A DNA stretch of 64,000 nt, taken from Pipra filicauda. Its lineage: Eukaryota; Chordata; Aves; Passeriformes; Pipridae. Below, in pieces: positions 23,581 to 37,480 of this stretch. Made by a program: the position numbers and the translations under genes. Position 1 is the stretch's first letter. Each line of letters starts with the position of its first letter. Under the pieces are notes generated by a model that searched no databases, was not told the DNA's origin, and was given only the letters and a program-made list of their open reading frames with translations. Location: contig NW_024104295.1 in the NCBI RefSeq assembly GCF_003945595.2, positions 1 to 64,000 of the forward strand. The letters are read 5' to 3'.

Positions 23581-26500
23581 TCGGAGCACATGAAGAACAT
23601 GAGCACAAATAGTCAAAAAGCACTTTTTTCCCCTGATGCTCCTTTTCTATCCCCATGTGGTTTTGACTATTGTAGCTCTGTTAGGTTTTAAATACACATG
23701 GCGAACCCACTTGTACTCCCATGTGTTTTAGAATTATCTACAGTAGCACACTGCAGGAAAAACATGTGGGAAGGGAATGTGTCAGAAAAGTTTCTTGTAC
23801 TCCCTCCAACACGTGGGCCACATTTAACAAGGTCAAGGGACAAGTGTGGCTCACAGGCATTAGTTTGACCGGTACTATAAAAAGGATCATGCATTCTACT
23901 TTCTTTTACCTGCACACACACTGCAGTTAATCACTCACCCGAATACAGCTTACAGACTCTCAATTGATCTACTTTTATTTTGAGGCTGGATGATCAGCTT
24001 AACATATTTTAGGAACAGATTATTATATCTTTTTTCTTGATTTGACAATTCCAAGATAATAAAGGATACAAATGCAACAGAAGGAAACCTTTTATTTTTC
24101 CTTTGTCTTTCCTCCTGCGTGAACACATCACGCACGCTGTGATCGAGCAGACAAGGGTATGCCTGTTAAGCTGGCTGGCTGTTCCTGAAGCAGACACTTT
24201 CTGCTGAGGGTTCCTTCAGAACTTTCCTGCTACAACACCAAATTCGCACAAAATGTCTGTGAACTGTTGGTTCATGTTATGCACATTTTGACACCTTTCA
24301 GCTGGCTTTCACAGATTTTCAAAGCACCTGTTCCAATACAACCTGTCTTTTTGGCAGCAACCAGTACCAGTAAACCTCTGATTTTGTTTCCTCCTTCACT
24401 CAACCATTTCTAACAATGTACATGTCAAAAAATATAATGAAGTGAAAGAAGGCAAATGATGTCCAGCTCTCCTAGATATCAGACCACACTTCCTGCAGAA
24501 AAAAAAAATTGTTCTCATTGTTACATAGACTAACTAAACTGCTCTTCCATGTCACTCATTTCTTAGGGGAAAGGTCCAGCTCACTTGCAAGTGGGCTGCT
24601 TGCCATGTGAGCAGATGGGCCCAGGGTTTGACAGCCAAGAAATGATGGATCAAATTTTGAAATTTGTTGCTCAGTCTTCACTCTAGTAGTTCCTAATTGG
24701 CCTCAGTGGTACTTTATAGCTGTAAAAATGGTATAATGGCAACAACATTTGACTGAACAAACACACATCCCATGTAGGTGCTGCAAACAGGCTTCCTGGC
24801 TGACAAAATAAGAATGATGCCATCAGTGAATATCTGTTACAAGCTGACGTAGCTCTCTAAGGTTAATGTGTTCCTGTGTGAGCATATAGTGGAGTTGAAG
24901 GGGGTATCTAATGCTTATTTGGTCTAAGATACAGTATTTTGTCTGAAAAGATCCTTTTAATAAATATAAACAAAGCATGGATTCACTTACATCACATAAT
25001 AAGCATAAGGCAAGAGGAGGGAAGAGGTTTTTTTAATGATGCACTGTTTATAATACATTATCTAAAATTGTTATCACCTATATAACAAATATTATTCAGA
25101 ATTTTACCTAGCAAATTGACCAAAATTAAATTATATTTGACTGCTACTAAGAGATGAAGAAAATAAATTTGCTTTTGGAAGAATATTGTTTTCCAGCTTT
25201 CTAAGTGCCACTGTGGCAGTATACATTCACCTCAAACGCCTGTGTACTCAGTGAAAACAGAGGATGTGAAAACAATGTAGATTTATCTTTGATCTCATTA
25301 ATGCACTTATATAGTTCTCGGTTTGTACCATCAGCAATTTGAATTAGTACTGATGAAAGGTTCATTTACCTGCTAAATAGAGGCTTCTTATATTTCTTCA
25401 TATTGGTTGTACATAGTTTTGTCATTTTAACTCTGTATTTCTGTTATCATTTTGACTGTATCATCATTTCATTAACTAATACAAGCAGTTGCAAGATAGG
25501 ATCTTAACATTTTGTTTATACCATATTTGGAATTTCTCTCTTTGTGCCTCTTTCTTCTCTACATTTTGGCAGGTTATTGATGCATTTGCAAAAATAGTTG
25601 AAGAATTCTGTGACTGCACCAATAATAAATTGTTCTGATTATAATTAACGTTACCTTTAGAAATTACATTGTATTTTTAATAAAACTGCAGATACAGTAG
25701 AAGAGGATAAAATATTTTTATAAGCATATACAACACATTTCATTAATTTTTTCAAGGAAAAGAAAGCCATTTCCCAGGGTCTTTTCCAATTTTTCTCCAC
25801 CACCTTAGGCCCACTGCTATTTGGTATGGGCAGATCAGGGTAACTGATGATTCCTATTGATTTAAATGTCGTGCTAGGAAGCCTAAATCCCCAAGAGCAA
25901 TAGAATCTCCCCTATCACTATCCTACTGCTTATTGACCTAATTCACTAACCAACCATCAGGGTTTTCTCTCACAACAAATAAATCTTGCATGAAACAGAC
26001 AGTACATGGACACTTGTAGTTTTCGGTGGTGTTGCCAGTATAAAAAATTTAGGGTCACCAAAGCATTCCTCTTTGTTTTCTCAGATTGATCATAATGTCA
26101 TTTGCCGTTTAAAATTAGCAGAAACCACAACTGTATTATTGATATTAAAACTATTTCTACAGTCTGAAATAAACCTGATGTTATATAAACAACATAGACA
26201 ATTTAGCATGTGTAAAATTACATGTATTTCAATGCTTCGATTTGCCTGCAAGTTATTCCTGGGGCAGCTGCGGAACAGGTTTAATGGTTGCAGCACTATA
26301 ACCACTAATTGAGATACTACTTAGACCCAGTGTTTACTGCTCAAAATTCTGAAAATTAGCAATTGTTCTCTTTTGTTAATTGAGCCAAACAAATGAAGAA
26401 CGAACCAGGGTTTGTTATGTTACTCTGGGTCTCACAGGACAGTCATTTCACCTAAAACTTTTAACTCGGACTCTGCAGATGCCTGCATCTGAATTCACTC

Positions 26501-26689
26501 AGTGATTTTACTGAGTTGAATAACATGTTTGTTTATATGTAAAAGCCGGGGGTCTAAACTTAGTGGTTCTGTAAAATGTAGTTGTCACTAGATGTGAAAT
26601 ACGTGCAACAAAAGAGAACACAAAAAATATACTATATAGATATTAAAAAAAAAAAAAATCCAAACCACTTTATACTACTTTGATAGGCA

Positions 26690-27110
26690 GACCTGTTTCA
26701 GAGCAGAGGCCTAATTCTGCTCCCAGTGAAGTTAATTAGAGCAACAGCAAGGTCCTAAATTGCTAGTTCTCTCATGGATATCAAGTTAAGCTTTTATCAA
26801 TGTAATTTGAAGCAGTATTAAAAGCAATAAATGCTAATTTATAATTGTTGATATTATCAAAGCAAGATCCTTTGCAACCATACATAACTGTGCCAGATTT
26901 TTATCACATTATAAAGGTTAACATAAGTGTTACAAGAAACATCAATGAGCTACGTACACTACGTTTGCTTTTGGTTAGATAAGTATGCTTTGTAGTAGTT
27001 GATATTCCCTCTAGATAATGGATATGGGCCAAATTCTCTGCTGACACAAAGAAATATAAGTAATTTGAAGGCAAATATGCTGATTTACACTAGCTGCAGA
27101 TCCAGCCCTA
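26690..27110. repeat. Two fragments of an old amniote interspersed repeat
   Basis: At about 26709-26735 the text runs GGCCTAATTCTGCTCCCAGT and then GAAGTTAAT. At 27027-27110 it reads GGCCAAATTCTCTGCTGACA and later GATTTACACTAGCTGCAGAT before CCAGCCCTA. These resemble a widespread ancient repeat that I remember from crocodile, turtle and bird genomes (GGCCTGATTCTGCTCCCATT; GATTTACACCAGCTG). The family name cannot be fixed without a repeat library. Confidence 0.35.
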
Positions 27111-30100
27111 ATATCTTTAGATGCAATAAACCATCTTAAGTAAGTCCGTTTCCTAACTATTACTCAGCCATTTCTCACAGTTGCCAAAAGGGAACTGTGA
27201 ATGCCAAGGTCTGCGGGATTTTATTTATCAAAGCTTCTTTTAAGGCATCTATCATTTTGACATTCAAGCCTTACTTTATGATCAGAATCAAACATTTTCA
27301 TGAAACAGCAGGACTAATCCTAGCAAAAAAATGCCACGTAGTGCTTGTTCTTGCAGTGGTATTACAACATCTGTTTCAACAAATTTTTTTTATGAAAACT
27401 GTTTATTGCATTAGCAGAAATAAATACTTTTGCTGCTTGGTACTGCCAAACTGTATAAAGAGAATTAAAAATGTTATCCCATGTATCTCTGAATACTGGA
27501 TTACTGATTACTCATTTTCTATATTTCCTCTTTTATATAATTTGATAGGAAGCTAACTAAGTGCAGAGCTAAGAAAATCACATTTTTATTTGTTATATTA
27601 ATGCAAAACTATTTTACATGGCAAAATTAGGTGCTATGCTAAATAACATTTTAGTGTCATGACATTAAACATCTGGAGACAAATAGTACCTAAGCCATAC
27701 AGCTTAATTTTCCTTTGTGGTTTATCTATTTTTACTTACATTTGCTGGATGTCAGCTTATAATAATTACTCTTCTACACACATCTCTAGCACTAATGTGA
27801 CAGACTGTGAATTCTTCTTGACAATAGAGCATAATATCCTCCTTACAGGTTTCCACCAGCAAGGCTACAATCTTACTATCACATGTACAAACATGTAAAA
27901 ATCCTTACTTAAAACATTGACAAATTTCAAATGTATTTGGGTTACTGTTTAAAATCACATACGGATTAGACTTTTCTCAATAAATCTAAAAAATAAAGCT
28001 AGATGTAAAAAACTTCAGGTACAATGTGTGACATCCGTATCTGAGAGCTGCCTGAACTTTGAAGTATCTGTAAATTGTGACAGGTCATTTGAAAAGCAGC
28101 AAAAATTTCCATTTAAGAGCTGCTTCTAATAAATGTTGCTTACAAAGACAGAATACCAATAAAAAGCATTTCTTAGCGTTTTTGTGAGTATGACAAACTA
28201 TGTCATCTGTGATACAGGACTAGGCTGGAACTACAGTAGTAATTCCAGTAAATCAGCGGGAATGTTTGTATTTCTCCATCTGACATTAAAAGTGGCATGT
28301 TTTATGTAGGCCACATTTATGAACCTCCACGAATTTAGTCAAAGACATGAGAGTTTGAGCTTAAGAAAGAGCAACACATTGTGAACTACATAGCTTTATC
28401 TCTCTGTGAGAGAAAAAGAAAGAAAGAGAATGACTGAAAAGCCAGTAAATACAGGACTTTCACTTAATTGGAAGGACTTCAAAATAAGTTAAAACAGATA
28501 ACATGACAAAGCTGCTATCCTGGAAGTTGTACTATCTGGTACATCACAGTGACCCTTAGCTCACATTCCCAAATCCTTACATCCTTTTATTACTCATTTT
28601 TTAGTGTGATCTTAGACATAAAGTATGCAAAATTTCCCTGTGATTTCTTTTTATTTGACAAGAAATAATAAAATATAAATTCAGATGAATTTCTAGAGTC
28701 TTGATCTCATACATATTTTTGTAAAATAAGGGTGTAATGGAACTTTTATAATAAATGAGATTTACCTGAATTGTTAGAAATCAGAAGAACTACGATGTTT
28801 TAAACAGTGGTACTTCTCTGGTTGCCTCTATTTCTGAGTACTTAAATTAGGACCCAAATAGCTTGAATGTATATAATTAAAATGTGAAAGTTTAAAATTT
28901 TTTTTCTTTTTTTTACAGCCTAAGGATACAGGCTCTTTTCATATATGAAGGGAAAATCAGAAGACTTTAAGTTTTGACAAATAGAAGCTAAAAGTAATTT
29001 ACATCAAGCTAGGTAAATAAAACAAATCAAAAGGTAAATAGATAAGTCCTACTTCTTTTTTAATAAATTAATCTCCTTTGCTACCTAGTAGCAAAAATGG
29101 TTTTCAGGTTGAACAGAGAAAAAAAATACTAAATATCTGGTAAAAAATGTATTCAGCTACTATAGATTTAATCTTTACTGAAATAAATCAAGTGCTTTCA
29201 CATATTTAAATAAAAAGCTAATTCCCTGAACTGTTAATCAGAACTATTTGTAAGCAAACAGAGCATGTTTTATTGAATAGTCCTTGTCTCTAGCAAAACA
29301 ATGCACTTATTGAAATGATTAAAACCAAAAAATTCTGAAAGTAAATATTATTTTTTAATATATGATAAGTACTGCACTTTCAGCAGATATGAGGACTGTC
29401 TACAGTAATCATACCAATTAAATAATCTCCATAATCACCTGGTTCAAGGCACTATTTTATTTATTGGATTGCACTTTTTTGCCTGTGATTATGTGAGAAA
29501 TTTTCCTGGGCTTTCTGGGCTATGCAGACTCCTTTTCTTTGATTCTATGTTCATGTCAGTGACTGATATATGAATATCATGTTTTCTCTTAAGATATCAA
29601 TCTAGCAAGAAATAAATTGTGTAGAAAATAGTTACTTATTTTTTACTGTTCTTATCTGGCTAAAACATTTCATTCAGTAAAATATATTTTACGATAAAGA
29701 AGACAATATTTATTTAAAAGAAAGGTTCTACGGGCATTCCATTAATGTGTGGAGGAAATTCATGGAATTCAGTAATGATTTTGTAGAAAACTGATGTTAG
29801 AATATCATCTTATATTACTGTCTCTTAACTCTGTGAAGGAGCAATACACAGATAAAAAAATGCTAATCTGAGATTTTCAGAAATACTTATGCCAGTCCTT
29901 AAATTTTATGACTTAGTCTTCTGGACACAGTAAGTGATTTCCCTTCATTTTGAACAGTTGCATTATTTTGTTTTGACTAACAAAGTGCAAGCTGCAAAAA
30001 TTACTAGCCTGCATGGGCTGAGGTACTTTGTTTCCCTGATCCATTAATATACAAGTATTAATGCATTTCCTTAATAATTTCTTTATTCAATATACAGGTT

Positions 30101-32035
30101 AAATTTCTCTTGGAAATTTTAATGAACAGGGCTTTAAAATATATATATATATTCTGCACAAGTAGTAAAATCTGATAGAAATCTGACAGTCTGAATCCAT
30201 TTCACGTTCTTTTTGGAGAGAAAAACAGAGAAAGGAAAAAAAGTCAGGCTGAGAAGACGTGTAGAGGAATTGATAATATAAATTTTGTGATGAAAATTAT
30301 GATGAAACCTACATGTACCGTGTAATCTTGCAAAGAATCTTTGCCATTTGCTTTGCCTTTAAAGCTAGATATTAATTTATAGATTTCAATATGCTATAAA
30401 TGATAGGGGATATTGAGGAAGAAATTTATGTTACGTGAGATCATATCCTATTTCTAACATTTTTTGGTGACTATCATTTTTTATAGCCTTGGTCTCTTTA
30501 CCTTTGTAATTCTGCAGCCCAGAGCTCTGCCCTGTCCTCCATGTTAAGGTTTTTCTTCTCTTCCATTTCATCTTGCCTTTCCTTAGGTATTGTGTCTATA
30601 TTTGACAACCATATCAAAAAAGAAGGAAAACCTTATATTGTCATCCCATCTGCCTGCTGCCATCCCTTTCTTGTTTCTGGCAAAATAAAAATGACTGGGA
30701 CTTCTACCAGTCAGAACTGTGAAGCTTGGAGTTTGTCAATTCAGTGATATTAATTTTTATGCCAAAGTATTAGGCCAGTGGTAGTACTTCAGATCACACT
30801 CCAAAACTCTCAGACTTCATTCTCCACAGTGTCATGAGGCCTAATATTGTACACAGGGAGTTAGAATTGAGGGCCTGATCCTGCAGCCAGTATGATTTTC
30901 CTTTTCACTTTAACTTGGGCACAATTAAAACCTAGGTATACAAACACGTGTTTTTACAACACAGTGACCAGACAACCCACGGTGCCAGAAAACCAGAGGC
31001 AGAACCACTTGATAGCCGTGCTCAAAGAAGTGGGTGGCTGTGTTTGCATAAAAGATTAATTAATAGCACAAAAATATTAATATAAAACAAGTGAAAAAGA
31101 AAAACGTCGAGTGATGAGGTCAAATGTAGCATGATTCAAAAAAACATAAAATGTGATATGGTGAGATGTGATAAAATCTTACTGCAACAAAGCTTGAACT
31201 GGCCTCCAAAGCCAACAGAGCTCTTAGATGATGGATTGTAATTAGGGAGAGTGATGGATACAAAATTCCAAACAGCTTTTTTATTAAATCAGCTGCCAAT
31301 CAATTACTGTGAATAGTTCAGATGAAATGAAATGTGTTTGTTCTTTTCGACATTATATAGACACCATTTTGAAATCATGAATCTGGCAGAGGCCTCTAGT
31401 TTTTAGTCATATTTTTTTAGGCTGAACAGCTTTCAACATTGGATTTCAATTTAAGAAATGTTCAGCAGAAATATTTGTTCAGTAAAGAAGGCCAATGCAG
31501 TAACATTATTGTCCATTCAGAACAGACACGCACAAAGAAAAAAGTGAGATATAAAACGTGTTGCATACTTGAACTCCAAAGGTTGTATACATCATGATTC
31601 ATGTGATATAGAAAGGCCTTTACCTTTGTTTTATTACATCAGTCCTAATTTGGTCCTTCGCTGACATATAACCACACATCATTTCACTGTTTACTTGTAA
31701 GTTATTAACTGTAGTATTTTTTGAGGACAATGGCAATGTTTCAGTACGTAAAGAATGAAATGGTAACACAGGAGGTTAATGTCTCACATGAGGAGTTTAT
31801 TAGATTTTCATGGAGATGTTTTCGGATAGCGGTTGTATGCTTTTACTAAATCACTAGTGAAGGCTGTATTATCTGTCACAATTCTTTGTATGTCAAAACA
31901 TGCAAAGCCTTTACCAAAGTATGACAACAGTCTTGCCTAGAAAATTAATTTTATTGTAAGCTCACATTTCAGCTGGCCATAACCATAGGTAAAAAACATG
32001 TGGTTTGATACGCAGATCTATAACCATGGGGTGGG

Positions 32036-32290
32036 TTGTGTGGAATATCTGGTGACACACACAGACGTTTCAGAAGAAAAATAACATTCTTCTCTGAAAG
32101 AGTGGTTAAGCATAGGAACAAGCTTCCCAGGGAAGTGATGGAGTCACTATCCCTGGAAATGTCAAAAAACCCAAGCAGACTGTGGTACTTTGGGTTATGG
32201 TGGAGTGGCCATGGTGGTCTTTGGTCGAAGGCTGGACTGGATTATTTTGGAGGTCTCTTCCAACCTCAATGACTCTGTGATTCTACACAG
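32036..32290 (+). mobile_element. CR1 LINE fragment (3' end)
   Basis: The run GAGTGGTTAAGCATAGGAAC, then CTTCCCAGGGAAGTGATGGA, then TCCCTGGAAATGT, and finally GGAGGTCTCTTCCAACCTCA with ATGACTCTGTGATTCTAC is the characteristic end of the CR1 3' UTR. Its order gives + orientation. Only the 3' tail is present, as usual for 5'-truncated CR1 copies, and the middle is diverged. The open frame across it (32036-32272) is not a gene. Confidence 0.92.
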
Positions 32291-32479
32291 AGAAAGGGTT
32301 AAGACTCTGCTCCTGGCATTTTGAATTAGCAGGCAGCAAGCCTTGAACTTGTGGGCTGTAAAGTTTCACACCAATAGAGGTGTATTTAGATATAAGGGAT
32401 TAGGGATAGCAAGAGATTTCATGAGATATGATCGCCTTTAAGACCCACATAAGAGCCAATTACACCCCAAAACACACCA

Positions 32480-33350
32480 GTGCGGCACATCTTCCACGGA
32501 ACAGCATCACTCCCGCTCCCCCCCCGGAGAAGCGAGGGGGCCCCCCCTCCGTTCGCGTGGGCAGGACGGCGCGGGGGCGGGGGCAGCGCCTCTGCCCGCG
32601 GGGGCTCCGCGGCCGCGCACCGGCCCCGCCCCCCGCGCGCCCGCCCCGCGGCGGCGGCCCCGCCCCGCCCCGCGATCAGCTGCGCGCGCGTCACGTGGGC
32701 GCGTGTCGAAGGTCACGGCGCTCACAATGGAGCTGTCGCCGTACGCGCAGGGCGGGTGGCGGGTGCTGGGCGACCCCCGCCGCTTCCCCCGCCGCCCCTT
32801 CGCCGCGCTGCTCCGCGCCGCCTTCCGCAGCCTCCTCGAAGACCCGCAGGCTGCGCTGGGTAAGGGCGAGGCGCGGGGGTGGGGCGGTGCGGGCCGCGCC
32901 GCTCCGCGGGGCGCGCAGAGGGGGCGCCGCGCCCCGCCCGCCCCCGCGTATGGACACGCGTGTCCCCGCGGGGCCGGGCGGCTGTCTCCGCGTGTCCCCG
33001 CCCGTGGACGGCTCCAGGGTGCCGCTGCGCGGGGTGTCACCGCTAATGCGCGGCTGCTTCATCAAAGCTCCGACCCGTCAAAAGCAGAGGGGGGGCCGGG
33101 CCGGGTCGCCCCTCGCGTTCGTGTCCGCGGGAGTGGGGCAGAGCGGCGGTGTTCCCCCGCTGCCACCGTGTGGGGGTTTTTTCGCGTGTGGACACGTCCT
33201 ACGGCAACGTTGTCGTGAGGGTGCACGGCCGTACAATTAATTTTGCAGTGTTAATGACGGGCGGAGGGAGCCGCCGGTGCTGGGCTGGGCGGCAGGCGGC
33301 CCCGGTGTCCGGCCCGGCCGGGGGCTCCAGCTCCGCTCCTCGCCATTAAC
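32480..33350 (+). promoter_or_regulatory. COMMD3: COMMD3 CpG-island promoter
   Basis: A dense CpG island covers the COMMD3 start codon, exon 1 and the start of intron 1. GC-box-like CCCCGCCC repeats lie at about 32625-32675. A GTCACGTG E-box (USF/MiT-type) lies at 32690-32697, only 30 bases before the start codon. No TATA box is apparent, so this is a housekeeping-type promoter. The 5' UTR is probably short, but the exact start is not visible. Confidence 0.85.
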
Positions 33351-35936
33351 AGGCTGCTGGGACGGGGCTTGGAGAGGAAATTGAGGTTTTGCTTCTTTTT
33401 TTTTTTTTTTTCCCTCCTTTTTTTTTTTTTGTTTTGTTTGTTTTGTTTTTTTTTTTTGTTTTTGTTTTTGTTTTTTTTTAATGGGAAGGAGATGCAGAGG
33501 CGGCGGGGCGCGCAGCGCCGCACAGCCCCGCCTGGTACGGCTCGCCCCAGCCAATGCTTCAGCCCCTCACCTCCTCCTCCACCTCCTCACACCTTGCTTA
33601 CTTGCTCCGTCCTTTCGCTCTGAAACACTAAATGTGTTTCATTTTGAAGTTTTTGTGGGAAAGATAGTGTTCAAAGGGCGAGCAGCAGCCCTGCGTACCG
33701 TGTGCTGGGGTTTGGCAAGTAAATGTGTCATCAGTAATTAATTTATTTTAGACGATCCAGACCTGAAAGATATTGACCCTACAGTATTAAAACATTGCCA
33801 TGCTGCGGCTGCAACATGTATTCTGGAGGCAGGGAAACAGAAAGCTGACATATCTGCTATAAGGTACTCATAGTTGGAAGCTTCACCAGTTTTCTAGCGG
33901 TTGTTACTTAAAAGTGTACTGCTGAGTTAATGGCAACAGAAAACTAATAAATTCTTTTTTCCCTGTAGCACATGTCTAGAAGACTGTAAACTGGATAAAG
34001 AGAGAATAGAACAATTTTGCACCGAATATCAGGTTTTAAAAACAACTTTAACATATTAATTTTTTTCCTCTCATAGGAATTTATTGAACCTAGTAAATAT
34101 TTTTTCTTTTTTTTTTCCCCCCTCTCCAGAAAAACAAGGATGCATTGGAAATCCTATTGGGAAGGTAGGTCAATCAGTCAGCACAGAAACATAGTTTCAA
34201 CTACAGTTAGTTTGAAATTGTTCTGGAAAACACTTTTGCATGGTTTAGGTAATTTAAGTAAGAAATATTGTTCCATTTAAAAAGTACATTTTTAACAAAC
34301 TCTAGAAAACAGCTGTTGAAACTTTTCTTCATTAGGAATTCTACTCTAAAAAAATCTTTTTGAGCTTTTCAAGAAGCATTACAAGTATCATGAAAAAGTT
34401 CTCTATTGATGGACGGCTTTAGAAAATGACCTTTTCTTTTAGTGTAGGAAACTTGTAACTGTTTTGTCTTTCAGCATAGGCAGATCTCCTCTCCACATAA
34501 CTGATGTGTCTTGGCGCTTGGAATATCAGATCAAGGTAATTTTAATACACTAAGGTGTTTCTTTAGTCTGTCTTAGTGCTAAGAAATGACTATTTTATGT
34601 GTTCTTTGTTTTTAATTTAGAACAATCAACTTCATAAAACTTATCAGCCTTCCTACTTGGTGACCTTAAATGTAGAGGTACTGTACTCCCAGCCCCCTGA
34701 AAGGAAAAAAAATGCAGTTTCATGATTCTTTTAAATAAAATAGATGTTGTTGTTTGTTTTTTTTTCCCTTCAGAACAGTGATTCAGGATCACACCCAGAT
34801 GTTAGTTTTAGTTGTACGATGGAGCAATTACAGGTACTTGTTTCCTTCATCATTCTATGCTTAGCTCCAGTTGTGGATGTAGGTGTTTTTAGCAACTTGC
34901 CAATCAAAATTAAATCATATATACTATTATTTAAAAAAAAAAATCTTTACTGGGAGAATATGAGAGAATCTTACATAAAAATTATCTGAGTGTATTTTAC
35001 TGTCTTTTCAAATAAAGTTGCAAAGTAACTGATTTTAGTTGCGTGAGGAGTGTTTTACATACTGCATAAATATTTTGTCTGTTTTCATAGCTGTAATCTG
35101 TATGTGTATTTGGGAGGAAATTCATCATTTTCTGAAACTCTGATTTTCCGTGCTTTAGAGAAATGATTAAAGAAGCTGGTTCAATGATTTAAATGTGTCA
35201 TGATTAAAAATAGAGACCAAACTGAAGGCTCTTCAGTGGTGTTAATGACATGTAAGAAATGTACTGAAACAAACGTTGATCTTTGTTTAGCGATTTAAAT
35301 GTGTAACTGAACAATAGAGGTATTGTAATGCTTGGAAGTGGCCAAACTCTGGAGGATCGGGAAGAGGGGTTGTGGAGAGAGGAAAAGCAAGATATTAAAA
35401 CTTTAGGTTTTAAATGTGTGTCTTAAAAGTTGTCCTTTTCTCACTAATGAGTGTTTCTAGTCAGTTTGCTGACATAGCAAAATCTGACATGCTTTGGCTA
35501 GAGAATGATCCTGGTACAAAATTGCACTCAAAATATTTTCAGTGTTTTAGAAATGCATGTAGTACTTCAAAGCCTGGAGCGGATGTTAGTGTTAGCCATT
35601 GTGGCAATACTGATAAAATCTACGTGTTAATAGTAACGATCTGGTTTAGGAGCAAATACGTTTTTAAAAGTGTTTTCTTTCAGTTCCCACTTTTCTGACT
35701 ACACTGTAAAATATGGAGCTGTTTAATTACTTGCTGGCACTGTTTGTCAGTTGCAACATTTCTTTGTGCTACAAGGTGCTGGTTTCCCTTGCCTCTCTGT
35801 ATAAAAAAGATACTCTGTTCCTCTAGCTGACCTTCTAAAAAATATGTTTATTCTAAGACAATATTTCATCTCTTAGGATTTAGTTGGAAAACTAAAAGAT
35901 GCTGCAAAAAGTCTAGAAAGAGCGACTCAGATGTGA
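32727..35936 (+). CDS. COMMD3: COMM domain-containing protein 3
   Basis: Eight coding exons encode 193 residues (the human protein is 195, from memory): 32727-32859, 33752-33863, 33969-34032, 34130-34164, 34475-34535, 34621-34677, 34774-34833 and 35877-35936 (stop TGA). All introns are GT-AG and all joins keep frame. COMMD3 belongs to the ten-member COMMD family that forms a ring in the Commander complex with the CCDC22/CCDC93 and retriever subunits, acting in endosome-to-surface recycling of membrane proteins and affecting NF-kappa-B signalling. Residues 1-115 form the helical N-terminal part, with the conserved stretch DPTVLKHCHAAAATCILEAG in exon 2. The COMM domain spans roughly residues 120-190, including DVSWRLEYQIK and the leucine-rich MEQLQDLVGKLKDA motif. 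The first 40 residues diverge from the mammalian protein, as expected. The start is the only in-frame ATG with the family's MELS beginning. BMI1 follows in the same orientation. Confidence 0.97.
33399..33479. repeat. T-rich tract in COMMD3 intron 1
   Basis: About 80 bases of T with scattered G and C, with units such as TTTTG. It could be the reverse-oriented A-tail of a retroposon, but no body is recognisable. Confidence 0.8.
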
Positions 35937-36229
35937 TTGAAGGAAGGTGTCAGCCTGCTGAGCTGAAGTACTCTCATTCCTAAGAGTGTCTCCTAAATGA
36001 CAAATGTCTTTCATCTCTTGATGCAAACTGTCCTTTTTTTTTTAAGTCCTTGGATGTGAATTAAATGAAACAACTTTTTTACGTCTGCTTTTGGTATTCC
36101 TTGCTCATGTAGTTTTTTTTTTATTAATTCTTGTTAAGTATTTGCTTAACTGTCATGTCATCAAAGCATTCCTTCTATCTTATTTTGTATATTTTTACAT
36201 TTGTCGCTGCTTATTTTTCTCTGTTATCT

Positions 36230-36235
36230 AATAAA
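36230..36235 (+). terminator. COMMD3: COMMD3 polyadenylation signal
   Basis: AATAAA lies about 295 bases after the COMMD3 stop codon and is followed by a T/G-rich stretch (GTTTATTCGTGCCTGTTCTG). It gives a 3' UTR of about 310 bases. The next CpG island starts less than 100 bases later. Confidence 0.8.
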
Positions 36236-37480
36236 AGTTTATTCGTGCCTGTTCTGCAATTTCTATGGGTGAATTAGCTGTACCTAAAAGTAAGATGCTA
36301 AACGTTAGATCAGCTCAGTGAGGCGAAAGTCCCTTCCTCCCGTGCCGCGGCTGCCGCGCGTTTGCTAAATCGCCCGCCGCGCTTTGTCATTTCACTCCAC
36401 CCGATCTTACATCTCCCCTACGAGTAAAGGTTGGACCCCGGCGCGGGTGGCAAGAAAGGATTCGGTTTAATCGTATGGGCTCGGGGTGCCTCGAGGAAAG
36501 CCGAGGGTCCGCGGGATGGAACGGAGCCGGGTGGCGGCTCCGGCTCGACGGCAGGGCTACTCCGCGGCTCTCCCGGCCGCCTTGGGCCGCTCCCGGCACC
36601 GATGGTCTCCGCGGGGCCACTCGCTCTCGCCAGCAGGTGCGGTCGGGCTCCGCAGCGCGGCCCGTCCGCACCTGCCGGCGAGGAAGAGCGGCCCCGCAGA
36701 GGATGCGAGGCGGCCGCCGGTCCTTTACTGCGGAGCAGCTCCGTTCCTCCGCGCCCGAGCTGCGAGAGGCGTCTTGTCGTCGCCGGCGGCGAGCGACCGC
36801 GAGGGTTTCCCCGCTTCCCTCTCTCCCAGCTGGCCCGTCTTCCCCCCGCGGGGTGCGGGGACACCGCGGGTCCCCGCGACACCCGCTCCCGCCGCCGCTC
36901 GGGGCGGAAAAGCGGCCGCGCGGCCCCCGAGGGGACGCGCCTCCTCGACGGCGGCGGCTCCGTGCGGCCGAGGGCGGGCGAGGGGCGCTCGGCAGCGCGC
37001 ACGCGGTGGCGGGGGCGCGAGGCCGCCGTGCGGGTCCCCCCGGGGGTCGCTCCGCGGCGGGACGGGGCGTGCGGGGCGGCCGCGGGTGGGAGCGCGCAAC
37101 AAGTGCGCGGAGGGAGGCGAAGGCTGCGGGGGCAGCCGACGGGAGGCGTGTGGGGCCGGTGGGTGTGCGGGCAGGGGGGCAGCGGCGCGGGCAGGATGGA
37201 GAGGGCAACGCCGGGCGGGGTCCTGGGGGACGGGCGGGGATCGGATCAGGGGGCGCGGGGGCGACGAGGGCGCGGGGAGGGAGTGGGGGGCGGAGGGGGT
37301 GAAGGGGAGCCGCGGCGCGGGCGGAGGGAGCGCGGGGAAGGAGGGCGGGAGGCATCGGGGCTGCGGCGGGCGGGGGGAGGCGGGCGAGAGCCGCGGAGCG
37401 GGGCCGGGGGTCGGGGCGGGCGGTGAGGAAAAGGAGGAAAAGGAGGCATCGGCGGCGCGCGGGCGAGCGCGTGCAGGGCC

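Larger units (their letters stand above)
20573..32035. other. Large AT-rich gene desert upstream of COMMD3
   Basis: No coding gene, RNA gene or CpG island was found in over 11 kb. It contains a small direct duplication of GTGACAGATGCAGAAT (20892-20922), a pyrimidine-rich tract near 23.4 kb, an (AT)n run near 30140, and old repeat fragments near 26.7 and 27.0 kb. Most open frames are short and have the hydrophobic and cysteine-rich composition typical of chance frames in AT-rich DNA. Some of it may be conserved enhancer sequence, which cannot be judged from one genome. Confidence 0.55.

Noticed and set aside
23398..23691. Open frames rich in F, L and S (+) or K, E and R (-) at 23.4-23.7 kb
   Set aside because: They are translations of a pyrimidine-rich low-complexity tract.
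32036..32272. A 78-codon + strand open frame
   Set aside because: It is the 3' UTR end of a CR1 element, which is noncoding.
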